Shown: positions 1 to 8,772 of the stretch, one piece after another
How positions within the stretch are numbered: position 1 is the stretch's first letter
How the letters are laid out: every line of letters starts with the position of its first letter
Source: an uncultured Atopobium sp.
GTDB lineage: Bacteria > Actinomycetota > Coriobacteriia > Coriobacteriales > Atopobiaceae
Assembly: GCA_937997345.1 (NCBI GenBank)
Contig: CALKTD010000028.1
Span: 1 to 49,417 of the forward strand
Direction: 5' to 3'
Length of the DNA stretch: 49,417 bases
Translations under genes and position numbers: made by a program
Notes under the pieces: generated by a model
Seen by the model: only the letters and a program-made list of their open reading frames with translations
What the model was told of the DNA's origin: nothing
Databases searched by the model: none

Positions 1-2
1 CC

Positions 3-89
3 CATGAGGAGCTTATCTCGCACAGCGGTCCCTACCATGACTTTGTTGAAGCTCGCTCGCGTATTGAAGGCTGGCAGATTTCTAAGTAA
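3..89 (+). CDS. C-terminal tail of an ABC transporter ATP-binding (or fused permease-ATPase) protein, partial
   Basis: The first 29 codons of the window form an open frame ending in TAA, with no start inside the window. The peptide begins HEELISHSGPYHDFVEA and ends GWQISK. This matches the usual end of exporter-type ABC ATPases, where a (G)THEEL motif follows the H-loop region and is followed by a Y-x-x-(L/F)-x-x-A helix. The family assignment rests on this short tail only; whether the protein carries its own membrane domain cannot be seen. A hairpin terminator follows about 50 bp downstream. Confidence 0.6.
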   Translation, partial: HEELISHSGPYHDFVEARSRIEGWQISK

Positions 90-141
90 TGGCGAGATAC
101 ATGCAAAGTATTGGGAAATAAGTACAGATGAATGAACAATT

Positions 142-168
142 AGAGTCACCTGCTCTGCGGGTGACTCT
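142..168 (+). terminator. Rho-independent terminator after the ABC transporter gene
   Basis: A nine-base stem AGAGTCACC / GGTGACTCT with a nine-base loop is followed by ATGTTTT. It lies between the + strand ABC tail and the convergent Fic gene, so it probably ends the ABC transcript. Confidence 0.65.
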
Positions 169-249
169 ATGTTTTGCTTGAGGATGCACTCAACAAGCTA
201 ACGTCTATTGATCTAAAACAGCACTATAACGTTAAAACGAGAAAAGCAG

Positions 250-1155
250 TTAAACCCACTTATCACCGTACGGAATTCGGAAGTAATCCAGTGTGGCTTT
301 GAATCTATCTTGAGCTGTAAGGCACGTATCAAGAAGATAGCTATTCTCCTTATCCCACTTAGAGAGTCCACGATAGTAGAAAGACTTCATGTCATCAGAA
401 ATGATGAACGGAACAACGTCATGGGCAAGACATTCTTTAAGCATAATCAACCTGCCGACACGTCCATTGCCGTCTTGGAATGGGTGAATGCGCTCAAAGC
501 GAACGTGGTAATCAACAATATTTTCAAAGGAATGGGAGCTGTTTGAGTTATATGCCCTTAACAGCGATTTCATCTCTTTGGCAACATTTTCTGGGAGAGT
601 GGTTTCTCGCCCACCGACCTCATTTGGTAGGCGTTTGTAATCTCCAACAGCAAACCAATCCTTTGCAGAATCTGTAGTTCCCGTTTTTAGAATGCGGTGA
701 AGTTCTTTGATGATGGCCTCTGTAAGGGGGTCTTTTGCATGGTCAATCACATAATCGATAGCGCGAAAGTGGTTCTGAGTTTCTACAATGTCATCAATGC
801 GAACAGGATTTCCTTCAACGCCGATAGTCGCCGTTTCAAAAATCATGCGTGTCTGATCGAGGGAGAGTTTGCTTCCCTCAATGTGATTAGAGTTGTAGGT
901 AAGCTCAACTTGAATCTTATGGTAAATGCCGCCCTTTATTTTTAAGGCCTTTTCTTTAATCAAGCGCGAAAGCAGCGGACTTGTTGACGAGGTTTTAGCG
1001 TTTTTTCGAGAAGGCTTTACTGCATCGGCTGGAATGTTCCAAGTTTTTCCCACGAGAAAAGCACCTGGCACGCGGCCATTAGCGCAATAATTGCGGACAC
1101 TTCTCTCGGATATGCCCCAGAGCTCAGCAATCTCTACTGCAGAAAGAAATCCCAT
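250..1155 (-). CDS. HTH-Fic fusion protein (Fic family AMP-transferase)
   Basis: A 301-residue protein. Residues about 1-50 form a helix-turn-helix (AVEIAELWGISERSVRNYC) like excisionase or MerR-type DNA-binding heads. The rest is a Fic domain with the canonical motif HPFQDGNGRVGR near residue 225; the His is the catalytic base and the DGNGR loop binds phosphate of ATP. An inhibitory-helix motif, S-x-x-x-E-G (SNHIEG), sits near residue 90 in front of the Fic core, as in self-inhibited class II Fic proteins that AMPylate or de-AMPylate targets. The start is supported by a GGGAGGTG ribosome site 8 bases upstream. The palindromic site over its promoter suggests autoregulation by its own HTH. The target is unknown. 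Confidence 0.9.
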   Translation of the reverse strand: MGFLSAVEIAELWGISERSVRNYCANGRVPGAFLVGKTWNIPADAVKPSRKNAKTSSTSPLLSRLIKEKALKIKGGIYHKIQVELTYNSNHIEGSKLSLDQTRMIFETATIGVEGNPVRIDDIVETQNHFRAIDYVIDHAKDPLTEAIIKELHRILKTGTTDSAKDWFAVGDYKRLPNEVGGRETTLPENVAKEMKSLLRAYNSNSSHSFENIVDYHVRFERIHPFQDGNGRVGRLIMLKECLAHDVVPFIISDDMKSFYYRGLSKWDKENSYLLDTCLTAQDRFKATLDYFRIPYGDKWV

Positions 1156-1171
1156 CGAGCTTCACCTCCCT

Positions 1172-1234
1172 ATCGGCAAAAACTGATGAGATTATTATAG
1201 CAAACGAGGCTATTTTTTGCCGATATCGGCAAAA
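1172..1234 (-). promoter_or_regulatory. Promoter and palindromic operator of the HTH-Fic gene
   Basis: A perfect 20-bp palindrome, TTTTGCCGAT followed by ATCGGCAAAA, lies at 1215-1234. A second half-site ATCGGCAAAA lies at 1172-1181, between the -10 and the ribosome site. The -10 box TATAAT (minus strand) is at 1194-1199, so the palindrome covers the -35 region and the half-site covers the start of the transcript. This is the layout of a repressor that blocks its own promoter. The natural candidate regulator is the HTH of the Fic protein itself; that assignment is inference. Confidence 0.6.
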
Positions 1235-1296
1235 TTTATAAGAAAAATGATTAAGTCAAACAATGAAAATACGAAACGATTTCGCACAGTTGAGGT

Positions 1297-1635
1297 TTAT
1301 CTTTCTCCTCTAACTTTTACGGGTTTCTTTTCCGGAAGCTCAGCATACATACCATCCAGAAGTTCCAGAACAAGCGCCGTCTCTTCAAACCTATCAAATA
1401 CATGCATTAGTGTTTTTGAGCCTTCATACGGATAACGCAATTCTGAATCAGCAAGTAACGTATCCGATGTAGGCGTTCTCTTCAAAAACAGTTCATTGTC
1501 ACCAATATCACCTATCAACTTGCCATTAAGATACACAAGATATCCGCCCATCATGGATCTTATGGTAATATCGCCTGCTACGGAAAAGACTTCACGAACA
1601 TATTCATTGAATTCATTCACCTTGATGCCTTTCAT
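1297..1635 (-). CDS. TfoX N-terminal domain protein
   Basis: A protein of about 112 residues that matches the TfoX/Sxy N-terminal domain: an amphipathic F-x-x-Y-V helix, then ITIRSMMGGYLVYLNGKLIGDI with the conserved R-x-M-x-G-G turn and hydrophobic strand, then ELFLKRTP. It lacks the TfoX C-terminal helix-hairpin-helix domain. Such single-domain proteins are common in Gram-positive bacteria; in Proteobacteria the family helps switch on competence, but the function of stand-alone versions is not established. The open frame extends upstream, but homology starts near the chosen methionine, so that start is preferred. No strong ribosome site is visible. It lies upstream of the Fic gene on the same strand but is separated by the Fic promoter. 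Confidence 0.7.
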   Translation of the reverse strand: MKGIKVNEFNEYVREVFSVAGDITIRSMMGGYLVYLNGKLIGDIGDNELFLKRTPTSDTLLADSELRYPYEGSKTLMHVFDRFEETALVLELLDGMYAELPEKKPVKVRGER

Positions 1636-1750
1636 CAAATTTGAATTTGTACGACTTAGCTGACACCATCTTAACAGGCGCTTCTCGCCAAGTATTAAGA
1701 TGGCATATTCGTCCAATCGAACTCAACGCTTAGCTGAGAAGGCTTGTGGA

Positions 1751-2183
1751 TTATACGCCGACAGGCTCGCCGTATTCACGGAACATAGCATCGCGGTTGA
1801 CGACCCACTGCTTCCCGTACTTGCGGGCATCCACGCCCGGTACTATCTTTCCGTACGCAATGGCTTTACGCAGAGTCGATTCGCTCAGGCCTCAGAGCTC
1901 GCTTGCGTCCGAGAATGATATGAGACCGTCAAAGGGCGTCGCAACCTCCGCTCCTCTCTCCCACAGCTCATCGCCTGAGAGGTTCAGTTCGTCGTTCCAG
2001 ACAATACCATATCCGCCTCACAGTCACGCTGCCGAACAGAGCCTCGTCCTCCAGCGCCCCGAAGATAGGGAAACGCCGCTCAAGTGACTTCACGTCGTAG
2101 ATCTTCGTGGTGCCGTTAGCGAACTGCACACTCAGCCTCATGCCAGGAAGGGCGGCGACGTCCTTTACCTTGTGAAACATCAT
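1751..2183 (-). pseudogene. Decayed DUF2442-HTH antitoxin-like gene
   Basis: The first 50 or so codons encode a DUF2442 domain (VKDVAALPGMRLSVQFANGTTKIYDV, then FGALEDEALFGSV). After VTVRR the frame is lost; reading one base further restores YGIVWNDELNLSGDELWE, the normal end of DUF2442. In that frame an HTH follows (SFSDASEL, stop, GLSESTLRKAIAYGKIVPG) and ends at TAA. The in-frame stop is TGA at a position where related HTHs carry Trp, including ELWGIS in the Fic protein here. So the gene carries at least one frameshift and one nonsense mutation. DUF2442 proteins usually pair with DUF4160 proteins in toxin-antitoxin-like modules, and a DUF4160 stub lies immediately upstream. Confidence 0.75.
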
Positions 2184-2227
2184 TGTATGCAGTCCTCTAT
2201 CCCGTAGAACCCTGCAATCGTTGACAT
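2180..2227 (-). pseudogene. N-terminal stub of a DUF4160 toxin-like gene
   Basis: A 15-codon frame, MSTIAGFYGIEDCIQ then TGA, overlaps the DUF2442 start as TGATG. The first nine residues match the DUF4160 N-terminus (M-P-T-I-x-x-F-Y-G-I). The rest of that domain, including its usual P-H-F-H motif, is absent, so this is a deletion remnant whose end has fused to the DUF2442 start. An AAGGAG ribosome site precedes it and an AT-rich promoter-like segment lies at about 2250-2262. It is short, so the family call rests on position and the N-terminal signature. Confidence 0.5.
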
Positions 2228-2839
2228 CTAAGCTCCTTTTATTCCCTGTTATAATATTGCGTTATCGTGATTCTATCGAGAGGACACAGTGCGTAAAGCA
2301 AGCTTCCCGTCTTGTAGGCAAGGAGACGGTTTCCAAAAGATGAGACTAAATGCGACTACCTGCCGTTAGATGCTAAAAGAATGCACGAGCTGAGCTACTC
2401 CTACTCAATCATTGCAAAAACAAAGAACGTGAACTCAGCGGATTGTCTGACCGGATAGTATATTTTTTACGTTTGCGAAGCCCGTCCAAACTGGCACTCA
2501 ACTGAAACTCAACACTGAGTTCCACTTCAGCACACGATAGTGAGAATGGACATGGGTCGCTGGAAGGCAAATTTGAATTAGCTTCTGCAAGGGTCTCGTA
2601 ATTTCCCAGAGAACAAACGGTCCGGCCTGCAAAGATAAAAATCGGCAAGTTCGACCTACCTCTCATACATCCAAATCATCGAAAACCATACGTTCTGCAT
2701 CGGTCTGCTGCTGGTGTTGGAAATTGCGGTTTGATGGCATGGTTTGAACTCGTCCTGCAATTCGAGGTTTCAAACTAGGCCGCTCGGTGTCTCTTCGGCT
2801 TTATGGAATCAACACGGACGGGCTGTATAACGTCTTTCA
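2228..2839. other. Gene-free stretch in the accessory island
   Basis: About 610 bp with no convincing gene. An AT-rich TATAAT-like segment near 2250 probably drives the decayed DUF4160/DUF2442 module. Short open frames on both strands lack ribosome sites and recognisable motifs; two short + strand peptides between 2290 and 2460 look like debris but could not be named. Confidence 0.5.
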
Positions 2840-4123
2840 TCAAACCAGAGAAGCATCGTCCGACATCCTATTCTTCTCCGCATCAACGAAGGGATCGACC
2901 CCGTATCCCATCACCTTCCACGCGCCTGACTCCCAATCAGCAGCCACAGCGGTTCCATCTATCCGGGAGAGGCGGATCGACGCAGTCCACGATTTACCTA
3001 AAGAGCAAAGCCTTACTTTTGCGGTGGCTACCGCGGCAGCGGACCTGATAATCTCCTCTATCTCGTATCCCTCAATCGGATGAGGAGAATAGAGCTCTCT
3101 CGCCTCACCGGCCTGCTCACTTGGTGTTTTGCTCGTGAAGTTGGGAAAGAACAACCCTAACGTCCCGTAATTTTTCGCCTTCCAAGCCTCGAGGAATCCT
3201 ATGCAACCTCTGACGAGCTCTTCGTCTGGATCTGTGGGATGCTCAAGATCCACCTGGTGTTTCTTCCAGTTCTTGAGTCTTCTCTCATTTTCGACATTGC
3301 GCCTCTGCGTACTCGAGAGGTCCTTAAGCACTTGAACAATATTACGAGGGTCTTCATCTCCAGTCTCTCGTTTCTTAACCTCAGCATCAACCCAGTCTCC
3401 GACGGCAAAGAGCATGCACCACGCTTTTGAGGCAACCACATCGTTATCATAGTCGGTGACCATCCCGTGCATAATTCCATGACGAAAGACTTCGCGAACT
3501 GGTTCGTCTATTCTCGCGTGAATTGATTTCGTGAAGACCTTCTGGATAGACGGAAGCCCATCCCAAACGGTCGCGACACAGTCTCCCACATGGAGCTCTT
3601 CGGATTCCCTCGCATGGAGGCCCTTCCTCCCTTCGGATCGGAAGGTATCATTTACAAATCCATCCATCACAGTGACCGTCACGAGGACCGAACTATAGTA
3701 ACGCCCTTGGAGGTAGTCTTGCTCAGCCTTTTTCAGAAGCGGTATGCGCGGACGCATGTCGGGAAAGCGGTTCAGTCTGGTGATCATTCGCCGCAAAACC
3801 TCTTCCTCTTTGAGATATTCGATGAGCTCTTGCTCGGCTTCTTCGGGCGTAGGCTTGCCGACGACCGCGCGCATCCTCTCGAGGTTCAGCGCATCTGAGA
3901 AGACCCAGTTCCTATCACCCAATAGACGGTAGAAGTTATCGACGAGCAAGACGAGGCAGTCGAGCTCTTCTCGAACTTTACGCGCGCTCTTTCTCACCTT
4001 GTCATTCCTGAGCAGCCTTCCAAGCCATTCGAGTCCCAACGCGCTGCGCCTTAGTTCCTTGATGGAAGAGAAGTTGTTAACTGATTCGTGCTTACTTGGA
4101 TTTTCGTGGTTTTCTCTTGTCAT
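2840..4123 (-). CDS. HEPN-like protein with C-terminal NTF2-like domain, function unknown
   Basis: A protein of about 427 residues, not assigned to a named family. Residues about 1-120 are charged and helical. Residues about 130-245 resemble HEPN-like modules: a helix with Y-L-Q-G-R-Y-Y-S-S, then D-G-F-V-N-D, then EVFRHGIMHG near residue 215. The last segment fits the R-x4-H ribonuclease motif (R and second H of RHGIMH). After a charged linker, residues about 300-418 look like an NTF2/SnoaL-type fold (FLEAWKAKNYGTL at its start, AVAADWESGAWKVMGYGV at its end). No membrane segment is seen. ATG is chosen over the preceding TTG, with GAGG five bases upstream. It stands alone between decayed genes in the island; an RNA-targeting defence role is inference. 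Confidence 0.6.
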   Translation of the reverse strand: MTRENHENPSKHESVNNFSSIKELRRSALGLEWLGRLLRNDKVRKSARKVREELDCLVLLVDNFYRLLGDRNWVFSDALNLERMRAVVGKPTPEEAEQELIEYLKEEEVLRRMITRLNRFPDMRPRIPLLKKAEQDYLQGRYYSSVLVTVTVMDGFVNDTFRSEGRKGLHARESEELHVGDCVATVWDGLPSIQKVFTKSIHARIDEPVREVFRHGIMHGMVTDYDNDVVASKAWCMLFAVGDWVDAEVKKRETGDEDPRNIVQVLKDLSSTQRRNVENERRLKNWKKHQVDLEHPTDPDEELVRGCIGFLEAWKAKNYGTLGLFFPNFTSKTPSEQAGEARELYSPHPIEGYEIEEIIRSAAAVATAKVRLCSLGKSWTASIRLSRIDGTAVAADWESGAWKVMGYGVDPFVDAEKNRMSDDASLV

Positions 4124-4322
4124 CAATGCCTCATCTCGAATTTGTTTTGCCGGCCTGTGACGTAAGTCAAAATATGATAAATGCTTTTCTTCAAACTAGA
4201 TAATCGCATAGAAGTGGCTGAGTCTCTGCTTTTTGTTGTTTGCTAGGCATAATACCAAACCAGCATTCAACAGTAAGGGGAATTGAGAGGTTAATTGTGA
4301 ACCTGCCTTATCTCCCGGCCAA

Positions 4323-5554
4323 TCAGAACAGGTCGCCATCAGCCTTGAGGAACTCCATGAGATTGAGGTGCTTTACGCCATCGCGCTGGCTGCGCAGGGA
4401 ATCGAGCGTAAACAGGTAACGCAACCAACCGTCGCGGATCTTAGCGAAGGGGGCGTATTCGCGACGCTCGACGTCTGGATCCGCAACGGTCATAGACACC
4501 TGTACGTACGCGTACCCGTCATCCTTTCTGGCAATGAAATCGCACTCGAGCTTCCCTATGCAGCCGACACTCACCGAATAGCCCTTTGAAAGCAAGTGGA
4601 TGAAGAGTGAGTTCTTGAGCGCAGAACCGTAGTTGATGCGCGCGTCGATATTGCATGCACGATATATCGCGAGGTCAGCGAGATGGTACTTCTCCTCGCC
4701 GCGCAGCGACCGGCGTGACTTCATGTCAAAGCGGAGGGCACCTGTACGCAAGCTTCGCGTTCTCGAGCAGATCCAGATAGCCCCCAAGCGTCTGCTTCTT
4801 GACCCTCACACCCTCCACGGAGTCGAGGTAGCCAACGATGTTCGTAAGGTTCGTCGTCGCGCCGAAGTTGTTTATGACATACGATGTAGATCGCTCGAAG
4901 GCGATCCCCGTTGCATATCCTCTTCCGGGAGCGGATGTCCTTCTCGAAAATCTGCCCGATAACGTCACGCACGTAGGCATCCTTCTCCACACCTCCATCT
5001 ATGTGCAGCGCGAGGGAAGCCGCCAAGGATGAACCACTGTTCAAATTCCTGTGCATCGGTTATGGACTCCATACCGAGAAAGGCCTTCATGCCCAGGTAC
5101 TCCGAGAACCCGATCGTGAACATCTCGGTCTCGACATAGCGCCCCGTGAGCTTCGTCGCCAAATCACCTGACAAAAGGTACGAATTCGGCCCCGTTGGGA
5201 AGATCGAAAAAACCGCCGTCGTTGCGGTAGGCGTTGACAGCCTCCTCAAAACCTTTTACGTTCTGCACCTCATCAATGAACAGATATTTCTCGCTACCAT
5301 CATCAACAAGCGCGTCGATCGCCGATTCAAGCTGTAACAGAGTTGCAACGCTGCGGTACTTTCTGGAATCGAGGTCAATGAAGGCTATGTTTCTCGAGAA
5401 CGCCAGACTCCACGAGCTCTTCCGCCACGATTGCGATGAGGCAGGATTTCCCGCAGCGGCACACCCCTGTAATCACCTTGATGATGTAGTCATCATTGTA
5501 GAACGGACGGATCTTCTCGGGGTAGCGCTCCCTGCGGTAAAGTTTCTTCCCCAT
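4323..5554 (-). pseudogene. Decayed AAA ATPase with DUF4143 (copy 1)
   Basis: Reading frames in sequence reconstruct one protein. First comes MGKKLYRRERYPEKIRPFYN and an AAA P-loop (ITGVCRCGKSCL). A Walker B follows (YLFIDEVQNVKGFEE), then the sensor region (LTG-type, NSYLLSGDLATKLTGR), a helical middle part, and an intact 150-residue DUF4143-type C-terminus ending LMEFLKADGDLF. At least four frameshifts separate these pieces, so no full product can be made. Intact family members (AAA_14/DUF4143) are about 400 residues, common in Actinobacteria and Bacteroidetes, often near toxin-antitoxin genes; their role is not settled. A second decayed copy lies at 12.6-13.5 kb. Confidence 0.85.
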
Positions 5555-5845
5555 AATCCCCTCTGGCTTCTGTTAACGGGCACTTATTGCGATTATATAC
5601 AAGTTATGCCCCTTAACGAAAACGTTCACACGCTTCCTTCCTCCGAACCTCCGAACACGCCCTCCGAAGAAACAAAACGATACATGTCACCCCCCCACTG
5701 ATGGCGCAGATCATGTACATACAAAGAATACGGTTCTATGACGCACGCGCCAATTTTCCGAAATTAAATTTATTATTTACACTCGAAAATGAAATATTGA
5801 TTTTAACCTGATTAAGTTTTGTTTCTTGATACGATTTGATTCAGA

Positions 5846-6031
5846 TTGTACAAGAACAGCCGCGTGCGTGAGAGTCTGGCCCACGACGGTAAGACCGTGT
5901 TCTATGACAGCACCTATCCGAAGATCTTTGGTGACGAGGTCATGGACGCCTACATAAGCTCGTGAAAAGCGTTCATCTCGCTTTTCCAAGACAATGAGAA
6001 GTATAATGTAATCATGCAGGTCATCAGGTAG
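5846..6031 (+). pseudogene. C-terminal remnant, possibly of a helicase-type restriction subunit
   Basis: A frame of 40 codons reads LYKNSRVRESLAHDGKTVF, then YPKIFGDEVMDAYISS, then TGA; beyond that stop the same frame continues as KAFISLFQDNEKYNVIMQVIR to TAG. The even, charged composition and continuation through a stop suggest the decayed end of a larger protein. From memory it resembles the ends of DEAD/DEAH helicase-type restriction subunits, but this is weak. It has no start and no ribosome site. Confidence 0.3.
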
Positions 6032-6133
6032 ATTAATTCAGCAGACACGGCATGGCTAGGATAATGACGAAAACGATGCCGAACAGGAAGTGACTATTCT
6101 CATACGAAAGGAAGCAGGGAGGAGTGAGCACGC

Positions 6134-8485
6134 TTGAAGATTGAGCCCTTCTATTGCGACATGCACATACACACCTACACGGACGCCAACAAGCGCAAGG
6201 GCACACGCTACGATGTTGAAAAGCTGCTGACTCGGGTGAGAGCCTGTGCACACGGCAGTAAGGCGATGATTTCTCTTACCGACCACAACGTCATCAATGC
6301 CGATGCCTACAAGGAAGCACTCGGGAAAGCCGGTGACGATGTCGTTCTCATTCTGGGTGTGGAGCTGCATGTAAAGGCAAATGGCCCGAAGCCGTACCAT
6401 GCTCACGCATACTTTAACGTAGAACCAAGCGATGATAGCATCGAGGCACTTAACAAGGTGCTCGACAGGCTGTATCCGAATAAGCTGCCAAGTAAGGATG
6501 ATGAAATCCCGCAGCTGCCGGAGATTCTTAACGCGTTTCAAAAGCATGAGTTCCTCTTTTTACCCCATGGCGGACAAGCGCACGGGACATTTGACAAAGC
6601 GGTCGGCGCTGACGAGCGCTTTGACGATCTCATGATGCGCAGCATTTACTACAACACGTTCGATGGTTTCACCGCTCGATCGTGCGCAAACGTCGATAAC
6701 ACAGTGCTGTATTTCCAGCGCATCGGGATTGATGAATTCACCAACCTGCTCACCGGATCGGACAACTACGACCCGACAAAATACCCTGAACCAAAGAGCT
6801 CGGACGCCGATGAATTCACACCTACATGGATTGTCGCCGAAGCCAGCTTCGATGGCTTACGAATGGCTCTGTCGGAGAAATCAAGGCTTCACTACTCGAT
6901 CGAGCCGCCCGAGAGTTTTTCTAGGCCTACTCCTTCAATAGAGCGTATTCGACTCAACAAGGACAACATCGACATTGATGTTGATCTAACGCCTGGGCTC
7001 AACGTAATAATTGGCGGCTCTTCGACTGGCAAGACGCTTCTTCTTGAAGCTATTGCGAGACGGACTGGCATTCTGAAGCCCGAGGAAAGGCACAGCTTCT
7101 ACGACAAGTTCGGAATCAACGATGTGGAACTGGAACGCAATGACCAGACGGACCCCTACTACATCAATCAAAGCTACATCAGCTCGGTTGTTGGCAAGTC
7201 GGTAGACCATGACACGATCGAGAGCATCCAGATTCTCAAAGACGTTTTCCCTCAAGACCAAGACGCTTCGGATGTGCTTGACACGAACTTTGAGAATGTG
7301 CGTAGTTTGGTTTCGAGTATGTTCGCTGCATCGGATGCCGTCCACGAATCCGAGCAGATGCTGCGTCGTCTTTCCGCTCCAAACGACCTTATAACGATAG
7401 ACTCGCTAGATAGCAATCCCATCGCAATCATGCAACCGAGCGCTCAATTGGAACCGCAGCTTCTCTGGAAGCCTGCCGTTGAGAATGAAGCACGCACCGC
7501 TTTGGCTGAACTCGAGGAGATGTTCGAAAGCAACCCCCTGTTGCCATCAATCCGTAATGAGGTTGAGGCTTTGACGAAGCAGATTGCTCGTGGCAAAGAA
7601 ACAACAGTGATGGAAAGAAAGGTTGCATTAGTGCTAGCTGACGGAGCGCAGGAATACAGCACCGCTCAAGGCGCCTCCAAGGAGAGCGATAAGAAGAAGC
7701 GTACGAGCGTGCAGAATCTCCTGTCGAGCATCGTTAAGCTGCGGAACGGTCTCAGGGATTTCGACGATGCCAAGGCAGAACTCCTTGAACAGGAATTCGA
7801 AGATATGCCCAAGCAAGTTGACCTAGCCGGACATCACCTGGGTGTAGTCTACTCGTTCAAGATGTCAGCCCAGTTTCTGCTCGACGACATCAATATGCTG
7901 CTTAACGCCGACCATAAGTTCGGGTCAATCGATGAAGTCACGGCGGAAACGTTGGCCGACTCTCTGGCCGGTGCTGACAGGAGACGCAATATCACAACTA
8001 TGTCAGCCTATGGAAATGCAGTGTCCGCCAACCTGGAGAAGCGCAAGAAGAGGACCTTCAGCATCAAGACCAAGGCTGGACTCAACTGGAACGACCTCAG
8101 CGAAGGCAGGAAGACAGCCGTTCTTCTAGACCTCATTCTTGCATTCGACGGAAACTTTGCGCCCCTGATAATCGACCAACCGGAAGACAATCTCGCCGCC
8201 GATTACATCAACACAGGTCTGGCAAACGCCATCAAAGAGAGCAAGGCAACGAGGCAGACAATCGTTGTCACCCACAACGCAACAATTCCGATGCTCGCAG
8301 ACGCTCAGACCGTGGTTCTCTGCCAGAGCGAAGGGGACAAGCTCGTTATTCGCTCAGCTCCGTTGGAGGATACCCTCGGTGGCAAACGCGTGCTCGACTG
8401 GATAGTCGAGATTACCGACGGCGGAGAGCCCTCGGTGCAGAAGCGCTTCAGGAAATACAACTTCAGACGATTTGGAGGACGATAA
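6134..8485 (+). CDS. PHP-domain AAA ATPase (TrlF-like), putative defence protein
   Basis: A 783-residue protein. Residues 1-270 form a PHP-type metal-dependent hydrolase: CDMHIHTYTDA supplies the first H-x-H motif, ISLTDHN the second, and LPHGGQAHG a later metal-binding motif. From about residue 280 it is an SMC/ABC-like ATPase with Walker A GGSSTGKT, a central helical region (about 370-610), the signature-like LSEGRK, Walker B with D-loop LIIDQPEDN and the switch histidine VVTHNATI. This architecture matches the PHP-ATPases that databases label TrlF, thought to sense a trigger through the ATPase and cut a nucleic acid or nucleotide. TTG is chosen as start because GGAGG lies upstream and the next in-frame ATG falls at the first metal-binding His. 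It overlaps the next gene by one base. Confidence 0.85.
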   Translation: MKIEPFYCDMHIHTYTDANKRKGTRYDVEKLLTRVRACAHGSKAMISLTDHNVINADAYKEALGKAGDDVVLILGVELHVKANGPKPYHAHAYFNVEPSDDSIEALNKVLDRLYPNKLPSKDDEIPQLPEILNAFQKHEFLFLPHGGQAHGTFDKAVGADERFDDLMMRSIYYNTFDGFTARSCANVDNTVLYFQRIGIDEFTNLLTGSDNYDPTKYPEPKSSDADEFTPTWIVAEASFDGLRMALSEKSRLHYSIEPPESFSRPTPSIERIRLNKDNIDIDVDLTPGLNVIIGGSSTGKTLLLEAIARRTGILKPEERHSFYDKFGINDVELERNDQTDPYYINQSYISSVVGKSVDHDTIESIQILKDVFPQDQDASDVLDTNFENVRSLVSSMFAASDAVHESEQMLRRLSAPNDLITIDSLDSNPIAIMQPSAQLEPQLLWKPAVENEARTALAELEEMFESNPLLPSIRNEVEALTKQIARGKETTVMERKVALVLADGAQEYSTAQGASKESDKKKRTSVQNLLSSIVKLRNGLRDFDDAKAELLEQEFEDMPKQVDLAGHHLGVVYSFKMSAQFLLDDINMLLNADHKFGSIDEVTAETLADSLAGADRRRNITTMSAYGNAVSANLEKRKKRTFSIKTKAGLNWNDLSEGRKTAVLLDLILAFDGNFAPLIIDQPEDNLAADYINTGLANAIKESKATRQTIVVTHNATIPMLADAQTVVLCQSEGDKLVIRSAPLEDTLGGKRVLDWIVEITDGGEPSVQKRFRKYNFRRFGGR

Positions 8486-8772
8486 TGTCACTGAGATTGA
8501 CCTTTGCGCATGCCTCTAATGGAAACGCCACGGCCACCATGTCCCTTGATGGGGCAGATCCCGTAGCATTCGATTATGTGACGCTCGTTAAATGGCTCTT
8601 CGATAATCAAGACGCTGCCATTGAGGTCAATATTGCGGAGTCTTACACCGACGATCAGAAGAAACGTATTGAAGAGCTGCTTCAAAAGATTAAGGAAGCA
8701 GCAAAGAGCGGTAATGCTGAGCCAGCTCTACGGCAAACAACCGTGAAGATATCCCATTCTAGGGACCTATAA
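8485..8772 (+). CDS. Small conserved-looking partner of the PHP-AAA ATPase, unknown function
   Basis: A 95-residue acidic protein with no recognised domain. The N-terminal half looks like beta strands (LRLTFAHA, TATMSLDG, DYVTLVKWLF); residues about 52-72 form a charged helix (DDQKKRIEELLQKIKEA). Its ATG overlaps the TAA of the ATPase gene as TAATG, and GGAGGA lies within the upstream coding end, so the two are translationally coupled and probably made in fixed ratio. The coupling suggests a subunit, adaptor or inhibitor of the ATPase. That role is inference from position only. Confidence 0.75.
   Translation: MSLRLTFAHASNGNATATMSLDGADPVAFDYVTLVKWLFDNQDAAIEVNIAESYTDDQKKRIEELLQKIKEAAKSGNAEPALRQTTVKISHSRDL

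Noticed and set aside
2409..2666. 85-codon minus strand frame in the 2.2-2.8 kb gap
   Set aside because: No ribosome site, no motif; Ser/Leu-rich random composition.
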